DNA of 64,000 nt from Butyricicoccus_A sp963588905 (GTDB lineage: Bacteria > Bacillota > Clostridia > Oscillospirales > Butyricicoccaceae), in the NCBI GenBank assembly GCA_963588905.1, contig CAVAJF010000006.1, positions 97,618-161,617 of the forward strand, written 5' to 3'. The stretch's first letter is position 1, and every line of letters starts with the position of its first letter. The notes beneath the pieces were generated by a model. The model worked only from the letters and a program-made list of their open reading frames with translations. It did no database searches and was not told the origin of the DNA. A program made the position numbers and the translations under genes. Below, in pieces: positions 49,497 to 58,374 of this stretch.

Positions 49497-50096
49497 ATGA
49501 AAAAACAGGATATGGTTATTACTATTAGCCGCGAATACGGCACTGGTGGCCATGATATAGGTAAAAGACTGGCTGCTTTGCTGAATGTACCTTTTTATGA
49601 CAGCGAAATCGTAGAAATGACTGCACGTCAGCACAATTTGGACAAAGATCGTCTGAATGAAATGGAAAATCAGTCGAAAAACCCTCTTCCGTTTGGTCTT
49701 GGAGGTTTTGGCGTTGTTTCCGATTCCGATGACCGCATGTTTATTTTACAGTCTCAGACAATTTTAGAGCTTGCACAGAAGCCTTGCGTAATTGTTGGAC
49801 GCTGTGCAGATTACGTTTTACAAGATAATCCGAATCGCTATAGTATTTTCCTGTATTCGCGTATGAAGGCGCGTATGGAAAATATTAAGAAATTCCACCC
49901 GGATCAGAATCCGGTGACGGAAACGGTTAAGATGGATCGCCGCCGTGCGGCTTACTATAAATATCACACCGGTCAGGAATGGGGAAAACCTTCCAACTAC
50001 CATCTGTGCATTGATACGAGCACACTGGGACCGCAGACAGCGCAAGTGCTGGCGGACGTGGTACGAGCTGTACAGCAGGAAAGAGAAAGGACTTAA
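49497..50096 (+). CDS. Cytidylate kinase-like P-loop protein
   Basis: 199 residues of the cytidylate-kinase-like family (AAA_26). SREYGTGGHDIGKRLA at the N-terminus replaces the usual Walker A with a Gly-rich G-T-G-G-H loop. PFYDSEIVEM, CVIVGRCADYVL and a C-terminal DTSTLG follow the family. It is not the housekeeping Cmk. Such genes recur beside clostridial sugar transporters with unknown role; a sugar/inositol kinase or nucleotide sensor are options. It is separated from iolG by a hairpin and is 1 base before the transporter start. Confidence 0.85.
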   Translation: MKKQDMVITISREYGTGGHDIGKRLAALLNVPFYDSEIVEMTARQHNLDKDRLNEMENQSKNPLPFGLGGFGVVSDSDDRMFILQSQTILELAQKPCVIVGRCADYVLQDNPNRYSIFLYSRMKARMENIKKFHPDQNPVTETVKMDRRRAAYYKYHTGQEWGKPSNYHLCIDTSTLGPQTAQVLADVVRAVQQERERT

Positions 50097-50097
50097 T

Positions 50098-51474
50098 ATG
50101 AATGAAACGAAAACTGGCGGATTGACCGTAGGTACCCGCATTTCATATGGCTTGGGCGACACCGCCTGCAACATTGTATTTGGTATGATTAGTGCCCTGC
50201 TGACGCTGTTCTATACAGACTACGCAGGCGTAGCAGTAGCAACTGTCGGTCTTGCTATGCTGGTTTCCCGTGTATTTGACGGCTTCTCAGACGTTATCAT
50301 GGGCGTTATCGTCAGCAAGACAAAGACAAAATGGGGCAAAGCTCGTCCGTGGATTTTGTGGATGGCTATCCCGTATGCAGTATTTGCTGTTTCGATGTTC
50401 TGCGTGCCGCAGAGCAACAATACCATTCAGTTCTGGTACATCTTTATCACCTATAACCTGTGTACTACAGTTTGCTATACCGCAATCAACGTTCCGTATG
50501 GCACCCTGTCTACCATGATGACCCGTTCTTCCCACGAGCGTGACTTGCTGTCTATCTTCCGTATGGCACTGTCTCCGGTGGGCAAGATTATCGCAGTCAC
50601 CTTCACTCTGCCTGTTGTTAAGATGATGGGCAATGACCAGGCTGCATGGATCAAGACTATGAGCATCTGGTGCGTCATCGCCGTCATCCTGCTGCTGATC
50701 TGCTTCTTTAACTGTAAGGAAACCGTCAATGTGGAGCAGCAGGCAACCAACACCCAAAAGGTTGGTGCTGGCCGCCAGATCAAGGCGCTGCTGAGCAACC
50801 CGTATTTCTGGGCAACACTGATTCTTTGGACCGTTACCTGTGTACATACCACCATCATCGGCACCGATCTGCCGTATTACTGCAAATATGTACTGGGCAA
50901 TGATAACATTTACAGCTTGATTTACACAGCAGAGATTGTATCTCTGATTGTCGGTGCAATTGCTTGCCCGATGCTGCTGAAGAAATTCAATAAGCGTGAT
51001 CTGTCTCTGTTTGGCTGTATCGTAGTCGTTGTTGCACATGCACTGATTATGGTAAACCCGACCAATGTTGGTTGGCTGCTTGCTATGACAATCATCCGTT
51101 CTCTGGGTCAGGCTCCGCTTACCTCGGTTGTTTTCGGTATGATGGGCGATGTGGTAGAATATGGTCAGTGGAAGAGCCATCTTCGTCAGGAGAGCTTGGT
51201 ATTTGGTGCTGGCTCGATGGGCTTCAAGATTGGTACTGGTATCACAAGTGCTGTTATGACGCTGATGCTGGAGGGCGCAGGCTTCCTCAGCTCGACGGCA
51301 GGCGGCGCAGTACAGCCGGATTCCGCAGTCAGCATGATTACCACAATCTTCAAGTTTGGCCCGATTCTCGTTTGGATCGTTGCAATCATTGTTCTGGTAT
51401 TCTACAAGCTGGATAAGATTTATCCGAAGATCATGAAGGATCTGGCAGAGCGTGAAGCACGCGGCGAAATGTAA
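50098..51474 (+). CDS. GPH-family sugar:cation symporter
   Basis: 458 residues with twelve hydrophobic segments, of the glycoside-pentoside-hexuronide symporter group (MelB/XylP/YicJ). Start is ATG 50098. Family blocks are TRISYGLGDTACNIVFGMIS, SRVFDGFSDVIMGVIVSKTK, and GMMGDVVEYGQWKS near the C-terminal half. It is the likely uptake system for the polyol degraded by iolG and iolI. GPH proteins carry sugars or glycosides; inositol uptake by this family would be a specific prediction. Confidence 0.9.
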   Translation: MNETKTGGLTVGTRISYGLGDTACNIVFGMISALLTLFYTDYAGVAVATVGLAMLVSRVFDGFSDVIMGVIVSKTKTKWGKARPWILWMAIPYAVFAVSMFCVPQSNNTIQFWYIFITYNLCTTVCYTAINVPYGTLSTMMTRSSHERDLLSIFRMALSPVGKIIAVTFTLPVVKMMGNDQAAWIKTMSIWCVIAVILLLICFFNCKETVNVEQQATNTQKVGAGRQIKALLSNPYFWATLILWTVTCVHTTIIGTDLPYYCKYVLGNDNIYSLIYTAEIVSLIVGAIACPMLLKKFNKRDLSLFGCIVVVVAHALIMVNPTNVGWLLAMTIIRSLGQAPLTSVVFGMMGDVVEYGQWKSHLRQESLVFGAGSMGFKIGTGITSAVMTLMLEGAGFLSSTAGGAVQPDSAVSMITTIFKFGPILVWIVAIIVLVFYKLDKIYPKIMKDLAEREARGEM

Positions 51475-51491
51475 GAGAGGAGATTTCATCC

Positions 51492-52322
51492 ATGTTAAAA
51501 CTTGGCTATAACGAAGCTACCTGTAAGGAAAATTCCACGGTAGAAAAAGATCTGGAGCTTTGCGAAAAGTACGGTTACGACTATATCGAGCTGCGTCTGG
51601 ATATGCTCAAGGACTATCTCAAGACGCACACAGTTGAGGATCTCAAGGCATTCTTTGCCAAGAGCCACCTGAAGCCGTTCGCATTTAACTCCATCGAAAA
51701 CATTAACTTCTGCAATGAGCAGGAGTGGAAAGAACTGGTTGAGCTGTTCACTTTTGGCTGTGAAATTGCACAGCAGATCGGTAACCCATACATCATCGTT
51801 GTTCCTACTGTAACACCGGAGATTTGCACCAAGAACGAAAAGGAAGTCTTTGATGACTCCGTAAAGGTACTTAACCAGCTCGCAGACATTGCAGAACCGT
51901 ATGGCGTCAAGCTGTCCTTTGAGCCGATCGGTGATAAGAAATGGTGCTGCAACAGCGTACGTCAGGCACTGGAAATCGTGCAGGCAGTCAACCGCGACAG
52001 CGTTGGCCTGACCGTAGATTGCATCAATGTCTATCTGCATGACAAGTGCGCAGATGTCGAGTACATCAAGAAGATCCCGAAAGAGAAGCTGTTTGTCTTC
52101 CACATCAATGACTGCGAAGACCTGCCGCTTGGCATCCTCGACCACTGCCATCGCCTGATGCCGGGTCTGGGCGCTATTCCGGTACAGGAAGTTGCCGATG
52201 CTGTTCAGGCAGTAGGCTACGACGGCCCAGCTTGCTTGGAGCTGTTCCGTCCGGAATACTGGCAGATGAACGCAGAAGACGTAATCAAGATGGGCGCCGA
52301 GACCACTCGCCCGTTCCTGTAA
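51492..52322 (+). CDS. iolI: Inosose isomerase IolI
   Basis: TIM-barrel metal enzyme converting 2-keto-myo-inositol to 1-keto-D-chiro-inositol. 276 residues, closely like Bacillus IolI: LGYNEATCKENSTVEKDLEL, then CEKYGYDYIELR, and the end ACLELFRPEYW. The four metal ligands are E144, D176, H204 and E250, at the spacing of B. subtilis IolI. Last gene of the operon, 17 bases after the transporter, followed by a terminator. With iolG it interconverts inositol isomers through their inososes, but cannot by itself open the ring. Confidence 0.88.
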   Translation: MLKLGYNEATCKENSTVEKDLELCEKYGYDYIELRLDMLKDYLKTHTVEDLKAFFAKSHLKPFAFNSIENINFCNEQEWKELVELFTFGCEIAQQIGNPYIIVVPTVTPEICTKNEKEVFDDSVKVLNQLADIAEPYGVKLSFEPIGDKKWCCNSVRQALEIVQAVNRDSVGLTVDCINVYLHDKCADVEYIKKIPKEKLFVFHINDCEDLPLGILDHCHRLMPGLGAIPVQEVADAVQAVGYDGPACLELFRPEYWQMNAEDVIKMGAETTRPFL

Positions 52323-52347
52323 TCTCTCTTTGTATTTCCAATAAAGC

Positions 52348-52384
52348 AGCCGCCGTATTCACAGTGTGAATACGGCGGCTTTTG
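52348..52384. terminator. Terminator of the iolG-iolI operon
   Basis: A perfect 15-bp stem with an AGT loop (52348-52362 with 52366-52380), then T4; it also serves the convergent Pip gene. Confidence 0.9.
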
Positions 52385-52386
52385 TG

Positions 52387-54567
52387 TTACATGATTTTTG
52401 TTTCTTCCAGCTTTTCTGTGAAAGCATCGTTGAGTCGAATAATTGGTTTGCGCAGCAGCAGACCGACGATGAGAGAGAGGATTAGGAAAATACCCAGCTT
52501 GCCCAGCTCAATCCAATAGGTCATGCCGTACATGCCGCCGACAGTTTCACGCATGGCGGCCATGCTATGAACGAATGGGAGCAGTGGATAGACGGCTTGG
52601 AAGAACTTCGGTGCAACTTCAATCGGGAAGGTTCCGCCGGAGCCGGCTACCTGCACAACGAGCAAGACGACACTGGCAGCTTTGCCGATGTCTCCGAAGG
52701 ATACCGTCAGCGTGTAAATGATATTGACATACACGATGCTGGAGAACCAGCAGGCGAGCAGAAATAGGAACGGATGCTCGCATTGAATCCCTAAGTACCA
52801 CAGATCACCGGCTGCAATCAGGGTACTTTGCATGAGACCGACGAGCAAGAAGATGATATATCTTCCTAGATAAATCTGATGCGTCTTGACGCGGCGCAGG
52901 CCTGCAATACACTTCTTCGATACCGTGACTTTCAACATGGCAACGAGAACAATGCCGCCAATCCAGATAGAAAGCGTGGAATAAAACGGGGCCATCGAAG
53001 AGCCGTAGTTGTCAATTTTGTACACCTGATGGGTTTTCAAGGAAACCGGTGTAGCGAGGAATGACGTAAGTGCCTCTTTGTTATCGCTGAGAAGCGTCTG
53101 CAATTCAGAATAATCGCCGCTCTGTTTCATTTCATCCAATTTGGCGGAGGTGTCCGTGAGCTTTTTGGCGGCGTCTGACAACAAACTGCTGGAATTATTC
53201 AGAGCAGATTGAATTTGTGTCAAATCGGAATTGGCGGATTTTGCCAGAGAAGAAACGCCGCCTACGCCTTCGCCGATTTGGTACATGAGATCGCTGAGAT
53301 TGCCCTCAACATCCGAGACAGACGAAGAAAGACTGTTGAGAGAATCCTGTAAATTGGATTCATAGTCTGCCTGTACTTGCTTGACATCTTGAGCGCTCTG
53401 ATTGACAAGGGCATCCAGCTCAGATTTCGCGGTCTTCAGATCTGTTGTAGAATTTTTCAGGGAAGTTGCCGTACTGTTGAGCTTGTCGCGCAAATCGGTT
53501 TGTGTTGTGATAGAGCTGTTTAATTTGGCGACAATCGGCTCGGTCAGAGAAGCTAATTCCGGATGATCGGTGCCAATCGAAGAAATAGAGTCACGCAGGG
53601 AAGTATAGGCATTGGCAACGTTGTCTATTTTTCCGGCGAGCGTATTGAGCGTATCTGCGACAGCAGAAGCGTCTTTGGACTGTGTGTCAAAGGCAGTGTC
53701 CAACGTATTGGAAACCTGCGTGTAGAAGCCTGCACCCGAGCTGAGAGCAGAATTGATGCTGTCCGTCGCTCCGTCCAATGCGCTGTCCAGATGGGAGAAC
53801 GTGTTTTTGGTATCGTTTAACGCCTTTTTTCCACTGGAGGTCTGCGATTTTGCTTGATCCAGAGAATCGGAAGTGGCTGTGAGCAGCTGCTGCGCAGAGG
53901 ATGTCAGATTGGAAAACGACTGCATAGTTGCACTTGCAGAGGACAAATCGGTTGCCATCTGGTTGAGGTTTTTAGACAAATTGTCTGCAATAGATTCGGA
54001 ACCCGTCGCCTTTGCCATGTTTGAAACCGACTGCAGGGCAGTTAAAGCGGTGTCGGAAACAGTTTTAATAAAGGTTTGATTGATTTGCTTTTGAATGGCA
54101 GAAGCGCCCTTGTCTGTGACCTTCGGCGCGATGGCATTTTCTTTGGCGTTGGAATAGTAAATGATTTTCGGCTTTTGAATATCTTCAGAAAAGATACTCA
54201 TCATCTTGCTGCTGAAATCCTTTGGAATCACAATAGCAGCATAATATTCACCGGATTGTACGCCGGATACCGCATTTTCTTCGCTGGTGAACACCCAATC
54301 CATCTGTGTATTTTCACGCAGAGAGGACAAGACTTGATCGCCGAGATTGAGGCGGATCGGAATGATACTGCCTTCGTAGCCGTCGTCTACACTGGCGACA
54401 GCTACTTTTAGATTGCCTGTGTTGGAATAGGGATCCCAGCTGCCTGCAATGTTAAACCATGCGTACAGACAAGGAACAACGGTAACGCCCATGATAACAA
54501 TCATGGCAATGACATTTTGACGTATGCGCAAGACGTCTCGTTTGAATATTTGCCATATATTTTTCAT
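52387..54567 (-). CDS. YhgE/Pip-family membrane protein, copy 1
   Basis: 726 residues. One N-terminal membrane helix (IAMIVIMGVTVVPCLYAWF, the Pip start), an extracellular region with long Ser/Thr/Gln-rich coiled coil (about 190-500), then about five C-terminal helices of ABC-2 permease type. The family includes the Lactococcus phage infection protein and type-VII-linked YhgE/EsaA relatives. Function is unknown, with export or surface-scaffold roles suggested. The start overlaps the end of the copy 2 gene by 4 bases, so the pair is co-translated. Confidence 0.87.
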   Translation of the reverse strand: MKNIWQIFKRDVLRIRQNVIAMIVIMGVTVVPCLYAWFNIAGSWDPYSNTGNLKVAVASVDDGYEGSIIPIRLNLGDQVLSSLRENTQMDWVFTSEENAVSGVQSGEYYAAIVIPKDFSSKMMSIFSEDIQKPKIIYYSNAKENAIAPKVTDKGASAIQKQINQTFIKTVSDTALTALQSVSNMAKATGSESIADNLSKNLNQMATDLSSASATMQSFSNLTSSAQQLLTATSDSLDQAKSQTSSGKKALNDTKNTFSHLDSALDGATDSINSALSSGAGFYTQVSNTLDTAFDTQSKDASAVADTLNTLAGKIDNVANAYTSLRDSISSIGTDHPELASLTEPIVAKLNSSITTQTDLRDKLNSTATSLKNSTTDLKTAKSELDALVNQSAQDVKQVQADYESNLQDSLNSLSSSVSDVEGNLSDLMYQIGEGVGGVSSLAKSANSDLTQIQSALNNSSSLLSDAAKKLTDTSAKLDEMKQSGDYSELQTLLSDNKEALTSFLATPVSLKTHQVYKIDNYGSSMAPFYSTLSIWIGGIVLVAMLKVTVSKKCIAGLRRVKTHQIYLGRYIIFLLVGLMQSTLIAAGDLWYLGIQCEHPFLFLLACWFSSIVYVNIIYTLTVSFGDIGKAASVVLLVVQVAGSGGTFPIEVAPKFFQAVYPLLPFVHSMAAMRETVGGMYGMTYWIELGKLGIFLILSLIVGLLLRKPIIRLNDAFTEKLEETKIM

Positions 54568-57104
54568 CTGTTCTTGTTCTCCTTTATTGCCTGCATCAGT
54601 TCATCCGATGTCAGTCCGTTGAGATCGGTTTGTCGTTGGATCTTGTCATGAATATATTCTACGACAATGAGATACAGAGACAAAACAATCAGGGAAACAA
54701 TCCACAAGATCAAAAAGACCAGCTTGGAATCCAGACTAAACATCAAAATCAAAAAGATCAATGGAATGATTAACATGCATAAGAAGCCGTATTTGATGCG
54801 TTTTGAGTAGTTTCGCTCGAAGCTTACGGAGCGTTCCAAATACTTTTGCTTGGTTGCTTCATCACGAGCCAGTGTGCGGATTAACATGCGAAGCTGTGGA
54901 CGCTGATATTCTGCTGTGTCAGTTTCGCACAGCATCAATTCCGTGACGGCTAATCGTTTGTCGAACAAATGGTTGAGATTTTGCAGCAGTGGGCGCAAAA
55001 CCAATCCGATAAACAAAGACAGTACAACAAAGATAGACAGGAAGAGCAGACTCTTGATATAGAGATTGCCGTAAAATCCGGCAATGCATTCGCGCATAGC
55101 CTTGATGCCATAGGTAAATGGAAAGAGCGGATACAGTTTTTGGAAGAATTCCGGCATCATTTCGATTGGATAGGTGCCGGAAGATCCGGGAATCTGCAAG
55201 ATAATCAAGACAACAGCGACTGCTTTGCCGATGTGTTTGAATGTCGATGCAAGGGCGTAGATGATATTGACGTATACAAACGAGCAGACGACACCGGCAA
55301 AAATAAAGGCAATCGGATGCACGCACTGTACTTTTAGCAAGATAAGATCACCGGCGCAGACAATGACACTTTGAATCAGCCCGGCAACAATGAACAGAAG
55401 CCAGCGGCCAAAATAGCCCTGTGTTGGCGTAAAGCGTCTGCGCAATCCGCTGGTATCTACTTCTTGCTTGAGAATGGACACGAGGATTAAACCGCCGACC
55501 CAGAGGGCAAGGTTGGTATAAAACGGTGTCATACCAGAGCCATAGTTCTCTACATCATACTGTACATCTGATTTGAGGGAAACCGGAGAAGACATGAAAT
55601 CAGAAACGGCATCGGCGTCAATGTCTTCGAGCGAAAGCAGCTGCTGATAGGCATTCGAGCTTTGCAGAGACTGCAAGTCGGTAGAGATTGTTCCTAATTT
55701 TTCATTTAACGTGCCGAGCGTTTGACCCGCCTGACTTAACATGTCTGCGCTGTCATTCATCGTTGTTTTGAGCTGCGTCAACATCTGCTTTACCTGCTTG
55801 GTTGTTGATGGAATACCAGACAGAGCAGCGGTCAAATCGCCGTTCACTGTAGAGAGACCGTCCAGCGATTGATTGATTTGCGGAAAAACCTGCGCGTTCA
55901 GTTTATCGCGTGAGGTCTGTAAGGATGACTTTCCGTTGGATGCGATCTGTTCCAAAGAGGTTCGTGCGGTTTTTGCCGTGCTGACGGCTTCTTTCATGGC
56001 GGAATTGCCGGAATTTAAGGAATCCAACAGCTCTTGCAGGGAGGCATTTTGCGCCTGCAATTTCTGGATTTGTTCGGTAATCGCGTTGGACAGGGAAGAG
56101 TCGTTTTGAATGCTTTGATGCAGTGCGTATAAATCATTGATGATTTGTGCGTTTTTCTGATTGAGTGCTGTGACAGAATCAATGCCATTTCCCACCGTCG
56201 TCAGCACTTCGTTCGCATTGGTCTCGAAAACGCCAAGTTTAGAAGAGGCGGAGAGAGAAATATTATTGAGCTGTGTCTCGCCGCTGGATAGATTCTCAGA
56301 GACCTGTCCGGAAAGGCTGCCGAGTGCTGTCCGACTTTTGGAAAGCTGTGTGGAAACATTGGACAGTGCATTGGAAACGGACTGTGCTGTTTGATCCACT
56401 TGATCCAGCGTTTTCATCGTATCATCAATGACAGAATTAGACTGGTCTACCGTATTTTGGAAGTTTTGCACCGCGGTCTGATATTGCGACAGATTGTTTT
56501 GCACATCAGAAATAGAATTGGTTAATTCTTGATTGGTGCTGCTTAAGTCACCAGCCAGGTTGGAAACAGAAGAACGGATAATGTCCGAGATGGATTCTGA
56601 TGCTACAGCGGAAAAGGTGTCGTTGATTTCCTGTTGAATCGTTGTCGCGCCGGTGTCTGTGATTTTTGGCGCAATGGCATTTTTCTTTTCATTGATATAG
56701 TAATCAAGCTCCGGCTGTTCCAGCTTTCCGGATAGGATGCTGACCAGCGATTCGCTGAAATCCTTTGGAATGACAATCGCTGCGTAGTATTCGCCGGATT
56801 TCACGCCCTCTTTGGCGTCTTTGGTGTCAACGAACGTCCAACCGAGCTGATGGTTATCTTTTAGCTTTTTTATGATTTCATCGCCTGCGTTGAGCGATAG
56901 GATGTCGGTATCGGCACCGGTGTCATTGTTGGCAACCGCCACTTTGATGCCTTCGGTATTGCCATAAGGATCCATATTGGCTGCAATATTAAACCATGCA
57001 TAGAGTGATGGCAAAAGACACACGCCTGCCATGACAAGTGCTGCCGCTGGATTGCGCAGCAAACGGCGGAGATCCCGCCGGAAAATCTGAAAAACAGACC
57101 GCAT
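54564..57104 (-). CDS. YhgE/Pip-family membrane protein, copy 2
   Basis: 846 residues with the same plan as copy 1: N-terminal helix (AALVMAGVCLLPSLYAWF), coiled-coil ectodomain (about 180-560) and C-terminal permease-like helices. It adds about 110 residues at the C-terminus, with two more membrane helices (FLCMLIIPLIFLILMFSL and a second) and a charged tail. It is first in the operon and its promoter is covered by a 21-bp dyad. The two likely form a heteromeric complex; a phage receptor role is known for one family member only. Confidence 0.87.
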   Translation of the reverse strand: MRSVFQIFRRDLRRLLRNPAAALVMAGVCLLPSLYAWFNIAANMDPYGNTEGIKVAVANNDTGADTDILSLNAGDEIIKKLKDNHQLGWTFVDTKDAKEGVKSGEYYAAIVIPKDFSESLVSILSGKLEQPELDYYINEKKNAIAPKITDTGATTIQQEINDTFSAVASESISDIIRSSVSNLAGDLSSTNQELTNSISDVQNNLSQYQTAVQNFQNTVDQSNSVIDDTMKTLDQVDQTAQSVSNALSNVSTQLSKSRTALGSLSGQVSENLSSGETQLNNISLSASSKLGVFETNANEVLTTVGNGIDSVTALNQKNAQIINDLYALHQSIQNDSSLSNAITEQIQKLQAQNASLQELLDSLNSGNSAMKEAVSTAKTARTSLEQIASNGKSSLQTSRDKLNAQVFPQINQSLDGLSTVNGDLTAALSGIPSTTKQVKQMLTQLKTTMNDSADMLSQAGQTLGTLNEKLGTISTDLQSLQSSNAYQQLLSLEDIDADAVSDFMSSPVSLKSDVQYDVENYGSGMTPFYTNLALWVGGLILVSILKQEVDTSGLRRRFTPTQGYFGRWLLFIVAGLIQSVIVCAGDLILLKVQCVHPIAFIFAGVVCSFVYVNIIYALASTFKHIGKAVAVVLIILQIPGSSGTYPIEMMPEFFQKLYPLFPFTYGIKAMRECIAGFYGNLYIKSLLFLSIFVVLSLFIGLVLRPLLQNLNHLFDKRLAVTELMLCETDTAEYQRPQLRMLIRTLARDEATKQKYLERSVSFERNYSKRIKYGFLCMLIIPLIFLILMFSLDSKLVFLILWIVSLIVLSLYLIVVEYIHDKIQRQTDLNGLTSDELMQAIKENKNR

Positions 57105-57153
57105 AAACTCCCTCCAGATATATATTTTAATTTCCTTCGATTAGAAGATAATG

Positions 57154-57193
57154 TACAGTAAATATTATACTGTATTTCGATGAGATAATTCAA
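57154..57193 (-). promoter_or_regulatory. Promoter and dyad operator of the Pip pair
   Basis: On the minus strand, TTGAAT (57188-57193), 18 bp, TATAAT (57164-57169). The -10 lies inside TACAGTA-N7-TACTGTA (57154-57174), a 21-bp dyad typical of a repressor site. The repressor is not adjacent. Confidence 0.65.
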
Positions 57194-57321
57194 TTGCGAT
57201 ATGCATAAAACTGTTGGATAAAAAGCAAATGTTCAAGATCAAAGTGCTGGAAATTTGTTAACTAAAAGTTAAAACGATCAATATATGGAAAAATCATACA
57301 TTATAAATTATATCTATAGAA

Positions 57322-58227
57322 TTATAGATACTTTGTGTGGTCGGCGGAACTTCTGCCATGCGTGAGGACAAACTGGCGGAAATCCTCGACAACAGGCGGG
57401 AGAAATACATCCGTATTGTGAACCATGAAAAATTCCCGTTTATATGGCGGTGCACTGATTTTTAAAATACATAAATCGAGCTTGAGCAGCAAATCCATGT
57501 AGGGGACGACGGCAATACCAAATCCCTGTGCGACAAGACCGGCGATGACTTGATCTTCTTCGGTTTCCAAAGCAATATGTGGTGCTGCGCCAAAGGAAGC
57601 GAACAAATCATCGACAACCTCTCGCAGACCGGAGCCTTTGGCAAAATAAATCATCGGATAGGGCAACGCTTCAGAAAGATCAATGCTGTGTAGATGAGAA
57701 AGCGGATGATTGGGCGGAACAATGAGTACAAGATCTTGCTGCGTGACCGGAACCGCAGTCATATGCATTTCCGGTGCAGGCTTGGAACAAAATACCAGAT
57801 CATACATTTGCTCGGATAATCCATCTAACAATGCTTGTGTGCGGTCGCTATGGAAATCAAATTGAATTTGCCTGTTTGGGTTGGCAGCTAGGAATTGCGC
57901 GGCAAGCTGGGGAATATAACTGATGCCGAGAACACGCAAAAATCCGAGGCGGATAAACCCTTCGCCTCGTGCACTTTTTTGCAGGGCGGTCACCCCGTCG
58001 TCCAACGTAGACAGTGTTCGCTGTGCACAGGATAAAAAATCTGCGCCGAATCGCGTCAATGTCGTATTGCGTCCGGTTTTTTCAAATAGCGGCACACCGA
58101 GCTCTGTCTCTAATTGCCGGATGGCATGACTTAAACTGGGCTGAGAAATGCACAGCTGTTCAGCAGCTCGCGTGTAGTGCTGGATTTCGGCGAGCTTAAC
58201 AAAATATCGGAGATAATCTAGATTCAT
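57322..58227 (-). CDS. LysR-family transcriptional regulator
   Basis: 301 residues from ATG 58227 (AGGAGG upstream); an upstream frame start at 58263 overlaps the operator. N-terminal winged HTH MNLDYLRYFVKLAEIQHYTR, then AAEQLCISQPSLSHAIRQLE; the rest is the periplasmic-binding-fold ligand domain. It is divergent from a YczE-like membrane gene, with a strong dyad between them that it probably binds. Palindrome TATCTATA/TATAGATA at 57311-57330 overlaps its stop codon. Confidence 0.93.
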   Translation of the reverse strand: MNLDYLRYFVKLAEIQHYTRAAEQLCISQPSLSHAIRQLETELGVPLFEKTGRNTTLTRFGADFLSCAQRTLSTLDDGVTALQKSARGEGFIRLGFLRVLGISYIPQLAAQFLAANPNRQIQFDFHSDRTQALLDGLSEQMYDLVFCSKPAPEMHMTAVPVTQQDLVLIVPPNHPLSHLHSIDLSEALPYPMIYFAKGSGLREVVDDLFASFGAAPHIALETEEDQVIAGLVAQGFGIAVVPYMDLLLKLDLCILKISAPPYKREFFMVHNTDVFLPPVVEDFRQFVLTHGRSSADHTKYL

Positions 58228-58262
58228 GTATGTTTCCTCCTGTACTATACAATAGTATATCA

Positions 58263-58294
58263 TGAATCATAGATAAAAACTATCTATTGATTCA
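58263..58294. promoter_or_regulatory. LysR-type dyad operator
   Basis: TGAATC-ATAGATA (58263-58275), 5 bp, TATCTAT-TGATTCA (58281-58294): 13 matched bases per arm with one bulged base. The inner ATAG/CTAT fits LysR recognition and autoregulation. Confidence 0.7.
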
Positions 58295-58374
58295 AACTAT
58301 TCATTTGTTCTTTTGGATTGCCTGCGATACAGTAAGATCAGATAGAATTTCACAAGAGAAAGAGGCCTGTTTGT

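Noticed and set aside
57311..57330. TATCTATA-GAAT-TATAGATA as terminator of the LysR gene
   Set aside because: The stem is AT-only and overlaps the stop codon with no T-run; it is too weak to call.
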